A stretch of 64,000 nt of DNA from Alitta virens (GCA_932294295.1 OW028576.1:48250199-48314198); one strand, 5' to 3'; numbered from the stretch's first letter, positions 12,301-23,673 are shown. Notes: a model not told the origin generated them from the sequence alone. Translations and numbers: made by a program.

Positions 12301-15300
12301 TTTTCATTAGATTATTATTGGTGCATAAATCCAGAAAAGTTTTGTCGTTTTCTCCACAAATATCTTTAAGAATAAAATTAGAAATTGAGAAGGCTTCTTT
12401 CTTCTTCAAATTTAGCACAAGAGCAGCTGTTGGCCCCCTTGTAAACAAATCTCCTCTGTTAATATTGTGCCACTACAGGTACATATTGTTATAGTTATCG
12501 TTCATACGAGTATGAAATCTTATTTGCAGTTTACCTGAACTGCACAGGTCGCTATACGTTAACAATGATTAATATTTATGTTACGCATTTTGTTTTATTT
12601 TCAGCATATATAAAAGAAGTGGAACAGATCCGAACAGCAGATTCTGAGGAGGAAGCTGCTAAACAATTTCTCGCAGGAGGAGACGAAGCGGCAAAAAGTC
12701 TCGTCGATATTTTGGATCGACTGAATAAGAAAGATCAACTGCCTTATTTTTACAGCGGAGGACTGAATATTTTGCGGCAACTCTTGACAGATGGTAACTT
12801 AAAATTTTTGAAATATGGACTATTAGTGTTCACACAGCGCTGCTGAACATTACAGTCGTTAAGAAAATTTATCGCAGATTTTGTACATATATACTTCTGC
12901 GAATATTATGGGGATACCTGGTTGAATTATAGTTATTATTGAATATGTTTCAATAAATATTTTCATCAATTAATTGCTACGTAGGAATGTAACTTAGTTT
13001 AATTGAACTTCTGAGCCACTTAGAAATCACAATCCACTGCATGGACCAACTGTGTACTCAGATATATTGATAATGTACCAACTCTTGAATTTTGGTTTTC
13101 TCTCGATATTAACAGCAAAAGACAGAGCGCTATTCCGAAGCAATGGTGGTATGAATTTGACAGAAACTCATCACTGCATTTCACGATGTATGGCCGCAAG
13201 TCCCCGAAGTCTTTCTCAGGATGAAATTGACATGTGCCAAGCTACTATCGCGTGCTTATCTGCCGCTTGCAAAGATAATGGTAAGAAAGTTTTATGAATT
13301 TGTATCGATATTTAATAATATAACTTAACAAATGTAGTTCACACTGGTTGGGGCAAAGTTAAATTTTGAAGATTTGGTGTCACTTGCTGTTGTCACTATC
13401 ACGAAGGATGCCATCCATAACCCTGATAATCCCACAATCCTTTGCGAATTGGCTTATGCAAATTAGGAGTGTCAAATCTTTGTATATACAATCTTTGATT
13501 GCTTTTAAATGCATTTTAATCTTGTAGGTACAAAGGTGAACACCACATTTTCCGAATTTGATTGGATCTAAATTTGAATGTCTATGTCTCAATGCTACTG
13601 GGTCTGAAGCTCAGTCATCTTATATGACCAGCTGCCAGAGGCAGATGTTATGATGAGATGATAAGGCTACTTGGAGTCAACACCACATTGCACGTTTTCC
13701 CCATAGGTGGGGACTTCTACTTGCCTCAGCATAGACACTGAGTACAAGGCACATATTAATATTATTTGAAAAGACAAATATCTACATGGTCAAATGTGCC
13801 ACGTGCGTTTTCATGCGTTTAGATAAACGCATGGAAAACACATGGTTTTTGCTTCATTATACTTAACTAAAAACCATGCGTTTTCCATGCGTTTATCCTT
13901 CTCATGGAAAACGCACGTGGCACATTTGGCAATGTATCTATATACATTTTCTAAGTGGGTTAATTCCGGGCTCTCACAAATTATATTGCGTTTTAACTTA
14001 CAAATTTCAATTTATATTTGTATAATTTCAGAGGAGAATCAACGCCTCCTGCTAGAAGTCCCGTCTCTTCCATCTCAATTGCTTCGATTTGTTCAGTCTC
14101 AGCGTAAAGTGTGTCATCGGATGCAGAGCGACATCTTGTGTTTGTTACACGACTTATCGCAGTATTCCGCAGCTCGTGAGCTTCTAGTCAGCAAATTCGA
14201 CATCCAAAAGTGAGTAGGGATTCTGTTATGCGTGAAAAAACATTAATTTATTAGTCTATTTATCAGTATTCCAGCTAATTTCAGTGGCTTTCCGTTCGCA
14301 AATACAGTCAGCCTCAAAAGTTTAAATAGTATACATGCACTTGAGCAAAATAACATAAATGAACTTGTAAAAGAAATCAAAAAAAAATTCTAAAAGCTGA
14401 ATGATTAGCCTTATTATTTGAATCAATTAAAGGAAATTTATTTTGTGAATTGGCGATTATATATATAGATGTGGAAATGGAAGTTAACTGTATTCTGCTC
14501 CGACTGACGGTATAGACGAACTATTCGCTTGCTGAATGCAGCCATTTGGACTAATTTTATAAATACATAAAGTGCTAGTCAAAATTATTAGACGCCTGGA
14601 AAATTCTGACTGAAATATTGAAAGAATTCTTGCTAAAAAAATTTACATCATAATTATACATCTATTCAAAGAAATACATTTTAAATTACACAATCACAAA
14701 TGGTGGCTAGACATGGTCAAAAACCTGCATACAAAGAAAACTTTAAAATTTTAAGGAAAGAATTTAGTAAAAGCGAAGAACAAAAAGAAAATGCAACTAA
14801 AGTCATTAAAACTGAGATTTTGTTTGAATTCTAATATGTCTTTTTTGGTTTCAGATTGCTCGAAAGTATGTTCTCCTACATTAGTCTTCACAATACCACG
14901 GCACCCGTTGCTACAGGACTGCTCAGTAATATGGCTTTAGACAAAAGGTATACAGGAAAATCCAAGCCTTATTGATTGATGTATACATTTATTGAAGCTG
15001 TGTTGAATGTCAATTTCACTGACATGTATATATATATCTTTATTTTCATACACATTTTCATATAAAATGGTATGATATTGACAAGTATGTACAATTATAA
15101 AATTTCAATTATATCATTATTTATAATATAAAAATTATATTAAAGCGTACACATTTAGCACATCATTTTCACTTCATTTTTTTCAGATTCCAGTCTATGA
15201 TGAGGGAAGACATCGACAAACATTTGCTGCCATCCTTTGAGCAACTCATGGTATGTCTAATGTCCCAATTAATGCTACTGGGTCTGAAGCTTAGTCAGCT

Positions 15301-18300
15301 TATCATGCTTATGTGACTAGCTGCCGGAGCTGGCAGACATAATGATGAGATGATAAAGCTGCTTCGAGTCCACACCATGTTACACATTTACCCCATGGAT
15401 GGGGTCTTTTACTTGCCTTAGCACATACAATAATTACTAGTCAGCTCGTTCTATGACGAACAATATGGGATGGTCAAAACAAAGTGTTAATTTGTTTTTA
15501 AAAAATTTGTTGTATTGGGATCTGTTTTAAACCTATAAAGCATTAATTAGTGACATCTGATTTGTGATGTGGTCTGTCCTGCTGCACCCATCAGTGAAGT
15601 TACGGCCGACAGAGATACAGTAACCAACACAGAAGTCGTGGCCATCAATAGACCTACCGGCGTTAATAACGACGACCAGGGGCGGATTCGAAGCATTCTG
15701 ACTGACAAAAACAATAGATATTTCCATCATCTAAAGGTATTATGCATCAGAATGCATTGGATCTGCACCTGGTCATTGTCGTTATTAACGCCGCGAAGTC
15801 TATTCATTGTCGTAGTAAAGATGTCAATTATAATGACATCCAGGGGTGCACATGGTTCCATAACATTCTGACAAAGAAAGATTTCCGATGAAGGACTTAT
15901 TTATCACTCTTGTCAGTCAGAATGTTCTCCACCCCGACTCGTTATTATTGCCCGCAACTTCTGATGTGGCCGCAACTTTTCTGGCGGATACTTAATTGTA
16001 AACATTACTATCTCTTCATCATGTTTGCCTTTGGCTAAACTTCATATCAGAGTCAGTTTATTTCCACAAAATTCTACCAGTTACATAATCGTGATAACAG
16101 AATTGTGAAAGTGTTTGAGACACTCCTAGCAGGCACAATTTCAGGGCTTCCCCATTCAATGTCTTTTATTATATAGTAAGGTTTGCATCTCTCTTTTTCC
16201 ACCAGGTGAGGGAAGGTTCCCACTTGCAGGTGCTGCCCTCTTGTGTTTGCACCGTCATGAATCTATGCAGTGACGTTCGTATCAGAAGAAAAGTCCAAGA
16301 AAGGAAAGAGACTTGGGAGTCTTGTAAAGTTGCTATTGTAAGTTTGAAATAATTTTTAAAACATTGAAAAAAACACTTTTGTTTTATATCAAATTGCTTA
16401 AGGGGTATGGTAAATGTGGTTAAAAATAATTAAACAATGATCAAGACCAATAATATTTTACTATTAATGTAACTCTTTCAAAAGTAGACAGACAAATTAT
16501 TTTTATTTAAACTAAATCACATTTACAATTTGTATTAAAAAACATAACTATATAATATATATGAATGATGGTGGCTAGGGAGACCCTCACTAAGTCCGCT
16601 ATCACTGACGCTATCGTGAGGGCCCCGCTTTACAGATCTACAATTGCAAAATTTCTGGTTTGCTTTAAATTGATAAAATAAGTAACTTATAGAAACTTAT
16701 AAAATCTGCTAACAATTTTTAGTCTTTAAACTGACCAGGTTTTGAGTTAAAAACATGGAGACAAATCACAAAGCAATGCAATTTTCACTTTTCCTTTATT
16801 TTTGTGTTTCAGGAACTTCATCTTCCAAAAATAGCCGAAGATCCTCACAAAGACATAATTCATTCCACTCTCGGTCTCCTTAGCAACCTGACCTTTGACC
16901 TTAAGAACTCGACCTACTTAAATGATTCCATCTGCTCATTAATATGCGAAGTCATTTTAAGGTCACCAGACGAAATGAGGGAGAGAGCATTGAATTGTCT
17001 GGGAATGGTTATGCCTCATGTTGAGAGTTCTACGGAAGTTGTCATTGAGAAAGGGCTGATATCAGAGTTTGTCAAAAACATTTCAGTGAGTATTTCTCTC
17101 TAGAATTGATTAATGTGTAATGATTATAGTAGTCAGCACAAGATTGTATAGAAGTTCATATCTGACAGAACTTTAGGGCTGTTCCATTTAAAAGTGTGCG
17201 GTGGGGGAAGACAGGATGAGTTTGAGAAAAAAAACGGTTGGGGAGGGGGGGGGGGGTGGGAAAAAAAGGGGAATGGGGATGGTTGACCAGTGTTTTATCA
17301 ATATCTTAATTAAGAAAAAGGGGCGTACGGGAAGGGGGGGGGGGGGTCTTCCAAAGACTGAAAAGGGGTGGGAGAGTCTGAAAATCTCCAGGTCCACCCC
17401 CCCCCCCCCACCCCCTCCCACACTTTTAAATGGAACAGCCCTTGGTATTTCCTTGGAGACTTCATCATTACTTTACAGGGGAACCCCACTTTGAGACCAC
17501 CATTATTAAGAACACCTCGCCTTTAAGACTTGTAACTATTGGACCCCACTGTATTCTTACCACTTTATGTTACTTCTCTATTAAGCCCACGTACCTCACC
17601 ATTAAGACTAGTAAATTTGCACTGATGATGAAGTTCTACTGCACATAATTATTGCATCTCCTTCACGTTACAGTGATTTTATTAGGGCTGTACACCTTTA
17701 TCTTTAAAGCGATACATATCGTATCATGCTACAGTAAAACCGATACGATACGTATCATAATGTGTATCGTTAAATTTTGTCAATTAGTAATTTAGTACAT
17801 GTATATAAAATTTATTATAAACCTAAACAAATGCGAAGAGACGATCAGATTTAATGAACAAATCTTCATTGAATAACTGCAAACTATTGTGTTACATCAT
17901 TGTAGTTAAATAGTCAGCTGATATTATTCTTCACAAACACTGGAACATCTCGGTAGCAGGTGTTTATTTGCTCGAAAATGCTGCTCTGCATACCATGCAT
18001 ACCGTTCAAGGGTATCCTTATTATTACATAACGGTTATCAATATCAAGAACCGGTGTACAGCCCTAGATTTTATATTATATAGTTATAAACTTTTGTAAT
18101 TTCAGGATTCAGAGAGAATTGAATTGCACAAGCCTGCTGTAAAATGCTTGACAGTTTGCACCCAGAAGTCGGAGAACGCTCGCTCGCAAGCTATTGATGC
18201 CAAAGGTCAGTTGTAGATCTTTCTGATTACCATTTAATGCCACTTTGCTATCTCCATTTTCAATTTCCAATTTTTCAAAAATATCTCTGCAGATGTGTAT

Positions 18301-21300
18301 TGACTTCTGATTTGTTTCCTTGGCAACAGGTCTGAGCCCCCTGGTGGCTTTGCTGAAATCGGAAGACGAGGTCATCCATGGCAACGCTGCTCTGTGTCTC
18401 AGCCACCTGGTGGCATTGCCAAAAGTCGCTGGTAAACTCGCAAAGACGAATATTATTCAACATCTACTTGTTTTGGCTAGAGATGGAAAACAACTGACAG
18501 TTCGACATAATTGCAGTATTCTGATAGGAAAGCTAACGGCCCAGGATACCAGGTAATTGATGGTCCCTTGTACTCAGTGTCTATGCTGAAGCAATTACAA
18601 GACCCCACCCATGGGGTAAATGGGTGGACTCCTCCTCTCTCTCTCACCCCATCAAGCAACCCTCGCTAGCATCAAGACATTGTCTTAGGGGCTGCACCTT
18701 CCATATCAATCTATCTGTCTATCTATCTGTCTATCTATCTATCTACCTATCTATCTATCTAGGTAGTGATTGAATGCATATGATGAACCCAGTAACCTGT
18801 AACTAGTTGGCACGTAGCACTGAACGGTGATTGTAAAGTTTCATTGTATAATATTACAGTAGGTCCCAAAAGCTTACATAGACTTAAGCATAATTTTGCT
18901 CACTTCCTTTTCCACATCTTTTCTCTTCAGCAAATTATCACAACTCTCTACTTTCCAATTACGATTCTAGCCAGAGTTCAAGGGTTTTATTGGCCATTTT
19001 CCTTTATTTAAATCAAAGGTTTTAGCAACTTTTCTTAATTTGAGTAATTTTATCAAACCATTTTATTCATGACAATCTTGCACAAGTGTATGTAATTTTT
19101 TGGGCTTGACGGTTTAAGGGCCGTTCCACTTAAAAAAGGGGAAGGGGGGGGGGGGGGGTGAACCTGAAAATGTATGGACCTCCCATCCCTAATATCAGGT
19201 TTTTGCCCCCCCCCCCCACCTGCTTTTTACTATATTAAGAAAATACTGGTCCCCTCCCCCAAAATCAGTTTTCCTCAGACCCTCCCAATATCTGAAAAAT
19301 CTTCAGGTCCACCCCCCCCCCCCTCTTTTTTAAATGGAACAGCCCTAAGCTTTTTTCTAACAGACACACTTTATAATCTAAAATATGAAAGTTAAATCAT
19401 CTTATAAAAATAGCTACAAGACATGCATCACCATCAAGTCATTCTTTGAAGTTCCAGGGTCAAAAGAGATCAAGATGTATTGCAAATTAATTCTCTTGAA
19501 GCTATTCCTGTGATTAATTAAAGTCGGCAAGAAATGCTTTCAAGGCTAATCTGAAGTAATTTTGAAAGTCTTCAAAAAGAGTTCGATAAGATGTGTGATA
19601 AGCAGTGATTATAGAGACAGATCAGTCATGTTTTTACTTTTTAGACAGATAATATTTTCAAAAATTGGAAAAAGTACAGTATAGCGGACCCAAATTTATG
19701 ACCTTATGTAGTGAGCCTTTATGTAATGCCTATGACGTCATATCCCTGAATTCAATGAATGACGTCACAAAAAACGACCGCTCTCTTCATTTTCAAGACA
19801 AGACATCGTTTATTTTTTTCTTTATTGGGGGCTGCCGCCCTTAAACCCCTGCTGTGCTACGCAAATATTATTCCTCTTCTGCGATAGAACATATTTCGGC
19901 AAAAAATAGTGATATTTTTTAATATTTAATGGACGCCAAATATGGGTATTTGGGTCCGCTATACTGCACTATACCCCACAAATGTTATTATACAATCAAA
20001 GGGATATACACTATGCAGTTTAACTTCTTTTTATGGCTATTTGGATTGTTTGTATATAGTACACTGGAGACGTATTAATGACCTGATAATGAGTAGGTTT
20101 TATTGATTAGAGGAAATAATGACAAATATATAGGGGCCCAAAAGTTCACTCGCAATTCAGCAAGATGTCGTACTTCAAGTCGTGAATAAAAATCATCCAT
20201 TTTGAAGCGAAAAAAGTTGTTGAAACCTTTCTAGAAATAAAGGGAAATTGTTAAATGTGGAATGTAAAGAATATATATATATAGACAAATAATGTAGTGA
20301 TTATTTATTTAGAAGAAAAGATGTAGAAATGGAACTGAACTGGCATATAAATATATTCATAACTTACGTACTCAAAATTACAGATGCAAATGATGGTGAA
20401 ATATTTCCAAAACTATATATGAAACTTATTAGTATTAAAATAATTGTTTGGGGCTTCTAACTTTAAACTATTATTAAGTATATTAAAGTATATTGAGACA
20501 AATAATATTTCATATGCCCTGTAACTTTATTGAATTATCAACTTCAGCGTTTCTGAGAAATGACTAAAAGTTTTTATTATGAAAATTATCATTGATGAGT
20601 TCCTGCGAAAATCAATCAACTGAATAGAATGTGTTGTTGCCTCTATGATGTTGCCGTGGTCCTTTGATGTTGAATTGATGTAAATCAATCGTAAAGAACG
20701 TTAAATTCAGCGAAATTATGCCGTTGATGAATGTAGTGCTTGATTGGGTTTGTCAGTTATGAATTGGCCTATGAATGTGGAATTTGTCATCTATCTAAAA
20801 TGCTTACTAATATGAAAGTACAGGACTACTAAAAAAAGAACAGTAGAGATTTAAAGGGGGGGGGGGGGTTTAAACAAACCCCCTCCCTTGGTCTAGTACA
20901 TTTTAATTTAAAAATATTACAACAAAATTCCCCGCAAATGCATTTTAATTTGTCCTCCCCCCCCCCCTGTGAAAATCTATCTGGATCCGCCCCTGAAAAA
21001 TATTGAACTGCAGCAGCATCAGCAAAGTTTGGGCCAACAGTTTGCGAAGTTGCAGGCATTTTGGTCTGGTAACAATATCCAGGGAATGAGACAAGACATT
21101 CTGATGGATAAAGATTGTTGCACTGGGTATTGAGAACCTATACAAAGTAAGAAATATTAAAAAGCCATTTTCAAGGTCTGGAAAAGTATGGAATTCATTT
21201 TGCTGGGCACCCTGAAATTTGTAGATGAAGGACATATCTATCTTTTCATTCATAATATTTTGGATCAGCGATTGGATGTCTTTATCATTGCCCGTAGCTT

Positions 21301-21574
21301 CGCTATCAGCCGTAGCTTTGCTGTCGAGCACTGTACAGCTAATCAGAGCTAGAAATAACTTCCGTAGCTAGCAACAACAAGTTAAACCAAGCTAAACCAA
21401 GCCATAACTAGCTGGACTTGCAATGCACTTGTCAATGTTGAAATTAAGGCATTTTGTATTTGATTTTTGCTAAACATGTCATTTTGTTTTATATTTTTCA
21501 GACATTTAGAGAGATTACGTGAGCTACACGGAATAGAAATTCTCCACGATGTCATGAAGCATATTAAAGAATAG
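9313..21574 (+). CDS. TTC12: Tetratricopeptide repeat protein 12, complete coding region, 15 exons
   Basis: TTC12 is a cytoplasmic factor needed to assemble axonemal dynein arms. Coding exons are 9313-9382, 10297-10506, 11140-11288, 11632-11742, 12108-12240, 12605-12793, 13116-13280, 14032-14209, 14855-14947, 15187-15250, 16206-16337, 16813-17085, 18106-18205, 18330-18552 and 21502-21574. Borders are GT-AG and phases are continuous; the sum is 2163 nt (720 aa plus TAG), against about 705 aa in human. Three TPR helical pairs span about residues 118-220 (LGNEQFKLGNYEKALEFYN; LWTNRAQTYIKLEQYDNAI; HKGKALLALKRYDEALESYE). Armadillo-type helices follow to the C-terminus, with family signatures such as EENQRLL, EDEVIHGNAALCLSHL and LRELHGIEIL. 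A second in-frame ATG at 9322 has the better context (A at -3, G at +4) and may be the real start. The last intron is almost 3 kb and full of repeats. The identification rests on remembered homologues and exon continuity. Confidence 0.95.
10780..11075 (-). mobile_element. tRNA-derived SINE, full-length copy, in a TTC12 intron
   Basis: On the minus strand a tRNA-like head shows an A-box region (CTAGTGGTTAGACAC, about 11065-11051) and a B-box (GGTTCAATACC, about 11021-11011). The core follows with CTATGCTGAGGCAATAAAGA and a CTCTCTCTCTCC segment. It is the best complete copy in the window. Confidence 0.75.
11785..12015. mobile_element. Foldback MITE family 3, decayed copy
   Basis: It begins AGGGCTGTGCCATTTC and contains GGTGGACCTGAAGATTTTCA and C-rich runs like the other copies. 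The right terminal repeat is not recognisable. Confidence 0.5.
13591..13755 (-). mobile_element. SINE fragment (core plus 'GCTTCAGACCCAGTAGCATT' tail)
   Basis: It shares the core TGCCTTGTACTCAGTGTCTA with the other SINEs but has a different 3' tail, with CATCATAACATCTGCCTC and a CAGACCCAGTAGCATT end. Confidence 0.65.
13783..13936. mobile_element. Hairpin element family 2, in a TTC12 intron
   Basis: A near-perfect foldback with TACATGGTCAAATGTGCCAC at one end and GTGGCACATTTGGCAATGTA at the other. Both arms carry CACGTG E-box cores and a GCATGGAAAAC repeat. Confidence 0.8.
15270..15430 (-). mobile_element. SINE fragment in TTC12 intron 10
   Basis: It has the same tail type and core as the copy at 13591-13755, on the minus strand, with ACCCCATGGATGGGGTC and the CAGACATAATGATGAGATG block. 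Confidence 0.65.
15640..15935. repeat. Nested inverted-repeat element in TTC12 intron 10
   Basis: GGCGTTAATAACGACGACCA at 15659 is matched in inverse by GTCGTTATTAACGCC ending at about 15792. An outer pair, CATTCTGACTGACAAAAA (15694) and TTGTCAGTCAGAATG (15920), lies around it. It is a probable non-autonomous DNA element, and the open frame here has no recognisable product. Confidence 0.5.
17175..17442. mobile_element. Foldback MITE family 3 with poly-G/poly-C interior, in a TTC12 intron
   Basis: Terminal inverted repeats AGGGCTGTTCCATTTAAAAG and CTTTTAAATGGAACAGCCCT bound an interior with long G runs on the left and C runs on the right. Open frames called here are low-complexity artefacts. 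Confidence 0.8.
18555..18765 (+). mobile_element. SINE fragment with TATC-repeat 3' end, in the last TTC12 intron
   Basis: The core GGTCCCTTGTACTCAGTGTC begins directly after exon 14. The CTCCTCTCTCTCTC segment and GGGGCTGCACCTTCCATATC follow, then run straight into TATC repeats at 18709-18763. Confidence 0.7.
19117..19346. mobile_element. Foldback MITE family 3, second copy
   Basis: It runs from AGGGCCGTTCCACTTAAAAA to TTTTTAAATGGAACAGCCCT, with the same G-run/C-run interior and the shared AGGTCCACCCC motif. Confidence 0.8.
19673..19972 (+). mobile_element. MITE family 1 copy, in the last TTC12 intron
   Basis: It has the left end AGTACAGTATAGCGGACCC and the right end GGGTCCGCTATACTGCACT, with two TGACGTCA motifs (near 19735 and 19760). 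Confidence 0.75.
20845..20998. repeat. G/C-run element in the last TTC12 intron
   Basis: A 12-base G run near 20859 and an 11-base C run near 20957 flank an AT-rich middle. The right edge has GGATCCGCCCCTGAAAAATA, resembling a repeat terminus. No copy with clear ends is seen elsewhere in the window. Confidence 0.4.
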
Positions 21575-21763
21575 CCGTCAAAACGTTTGCTGAATTGAAA
21601 TCATTTAATTATTTCATACAGATCTTCTTCATTGATATTTTTCATGTTACTCATAAAATCATAATAATTCATATCGTACCAGACTGTGATACATATTGGT
21701 CTATAGTGTTTATGCTTTTACAAGTATTTTTGTGTCGTTTGTTCATGTGTAAATTGTGCGAGT

Positions 21764-21769
21764 AATAAA
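21764..21769 (+). terminator. TTC12 polyadenylation signal AATAAA
   Basis: A canonical AATAAA lies about 190 bases after the TTC12 stop codon, in an AT-rich 3' UTR. No other good signal is seen between the stop and this point. Confidence 0.7.
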
Positions 21770-21851
21770 TATGAAAAAGAAATAATAATCAGTTGTGGAG
21801 TTCACAGATATACTGGGATTAATCGGAACTATATAACAGAATCGTCACTAC

Positions 21852-21991
21852 TACATGGCCAATTGTGCCATGTTTGGATAAACGCACGGAAAACGCATGG
21901 TTTTTGCCTCATTATAATTAGCTAAAAACCATTCGTTTTCCATGCGTTTATCCTTCTCATGGAAAACACACGTGGCACATTTGGCCATGTA
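21852..21991. mobile_element. Hairpin element family 2, downstream of TTC12
   Basis: A foldback of 140 bases from TACATGGCC to GGCCATGTA, of the same family as the copies at 6673 and 13783. It lies just after the TTC12 poly(A) signal. Confidence 0.8.
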
Positions 21992-22079
21992 CAATATGAA
22001 ATTGCTATTTCTAGCATGTGATTTTCATCAGACTCGATAGTATTTTCATTGGAAATAATAAAATTTGCATAGGAGTTGA

Positions 22080-22345
22080 AAGGCCTAGTGTTTATGGCCT
22101 TAGCTAGCTCCGATCTGAATGTTTGAATCCCAACTGGGACATTTTTTGGGAGTTAATAATATCTCTGTTGGTGGTGCCTCACTGTCTATGCTGAGGCAAA
22201 TAGAAGACCCCATTGATGGGGTAAATATGTAACGTGCTGTGGACTCTAAGCAGCCTAAATTATCTCATCATTACGTCTGCCTCTGGCAGCTGGTCATATA
22301 TGCTGACTGACCTTCAGACCATAGCATTAATATGAAACTGGCATT
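22080..22345 (+). mobile_element. SINE copy between the TTC12 last exon and the candidate alternative exon
   Basis: It contains the core (GTCTATGCTGAGGCAAATAG), AAGACCCCATTGATGGGG and the CATTACGTCTGCCTCTGGCA tail, ending CAGACCATAGCATTAATATG. Confidence 0.65.
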
Positions 22346-22499
22346 TTAAATATGATTTCATATTGTTTTGGAGTACTAAATAATTGTGTAATCGGTAGAT
22401 GTGTAAGTGAAGTACGAATAGTACTTACGCAAGGAAGTTCTGGCAGTTTTTTAGAGTTCTAATTTTTACTGATATTGTAAGTAATGTTTTTTTTTACAG

Positions 22500-22554
22500 G
22501 AGAAGAATAGAAGAACTAAAAGACTGTCATAAAATATTTGGAACAATAGAATAG
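22500..22554 (+). other. Candidate alternative terminal exon of TTC12
   Basis: A T-rich tract ending in ACAG precedes 22500. If joined to exon 14 (ending 18552 with a two-base codon remainder), it reads on in the correct phase for 18 codons to a TAG at 22552-22554. The encoded tail RRRIEELKDCHKIFGTIE resembles the normal last exon (RHLERLRELHGIEIL): E, L, H and I align, with I/L and K/R substitutions. It looks like a diverged duplicate of the last exon. No AATAAA is seen in the next few hundred bases, so it may be unused. Confidence 0.35.
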
Positions 22555-22849
22555 GCATTTCTTTCGGTTGCTACTGTTTGATTGCTGAAGTTGCAAAACG
22601 TGTTGATATAAGTTTCATTTTTGGTGAATCGGCAAAATAGATTTTTGCTGTAACAGCAATTTGTTTAATCTGTACATATATGTGCAAAGGATTTTTACGC
22701 CAATACTTTTGATAATGAGGATGAAATGCAAAGAGTAGGGAAAATACTAAGTTCAACAGTTTTATTTTTCATCAACCATGCTTGACATCAAAGTATTTCG
22801 TACACAATATTTCTTTATAAACAGAACAATTGTTGTCATACTTTTTAAG

Positions 22850-23200
22850 GTGACGTGTTTTAAATTCTAATTGCACGTGACAAAAGTTCTTTGTCACATG
22901 ATACCGTGACGTCATGCAGGTTGCGTCCTTCCATTGTGACGCAGCATCATGCGTGTCATTTTGACGTCATAATTGATGCTTTCTGCTGCATATCACTTAT
23001 GGGCCGGCCATTGTTGCCGCTTTTGATCATCAAATTGTCGTCCTAAAAGGGTGCGAAACCCGTGCAATAACCCTGCTATAACACGTATGACAAAATGTTA
23101 ATGGACGCCCAAAAAGAGTGGACACAGAGAACTCATTTAGCAAATGGATGTGGGCAACAAAGAATGTCAAAGATGAACACATATAAGGCATCTAGTGTTC
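22850..23200 (+). repeat. Dispersed repeat, inverted copy at 61720-62050
   Basis: Shared landmarks in both copies include ACAAAAGTTCTTTGTCACAT (or near match), CCGTGACGTCA, CTTCCATTGTGA, GCTTTTGATCATCAAATTGT and ACTCATTTAGCAAATGGA. No open frame spans it. It is probably an old transposon fragment. Confidence 0.6.
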
Positions 23201-23276
23201 TATAGTTGTTGAGCTCATAAGATTTATTGAAGTTCAAAGAAAGAGGATCTGTTATTTTGGGCTGAAAATATTGGGT

Positions 23277-23673
23277 TTAGTGCAGTATAGCGGACCCAAA
23301 ATTATGACCATATTCGGCGTCCAATGAATATAAAATATATCATTATTTTAAGAAAAGTTTTAAAGGTCTTGTCCAACAAGAATAACATTTGTGTAGCGTA
23401 GCGGGGGTTTGGGGGCAGCAGCCCGCAAGAAAACCAGAACAAAAACATTTTTCTTGCCGTGAACATGAAAACCGCCATCATTTGTTTGTGACGTCATACA
23501 TTTCATTCAAGCTTTTGACGTCATAATCTTGGCAACGAGGCTAGCTAAATATGGTCATTTTGACGTCATAATCTTGGCAACGAGGCTAGCTAAATATGGT
23601 CATTTTGACGTCATAATCTTGGCAACGAGGCTAGCTAAATATGGTCATAAATCTGGGTCTGCTATACTGCACT
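23277..23673 (-). mobile_element. MITE family 1 copy with internal triplication
   Basis: It lies in inverse orientation to most other copies, between TTTAGTGCAGTATAGCGGAC and CTGCTATACTGCACT. Its outer part is expanded by three 45-bp units (23513-23557, 23558-23602, 23603-23647), each with a TGACGTCA. Confidence 0.75.
23513..23647. repeat. 45-bp tandem triplication carrying TGACGTCA
   Basis: Three near-identical 45-bp units, each holding TTTTGACGTCATAATCTTGG and ending GCTAAATATGGTCA, lie within a MITE copy. The small open frame across it is a by-product of the unit being a multiple of three. Confidence 0.85.

Noticed and set aside
17188..17494. Proline/glycine-rich frames near 17.2-17.5 kb
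   Set aside because: They are translations of the poly-G/poly-C foldback MITE.
20829..21331. Minus-strand frames, one of 128 residues, in the last TTC12 intron
   Set aside because: Part overlaps the G/C-run element. The remainder is somewhat protein-like but has no recognised family, no clear splice context and lies antisense in an intron.
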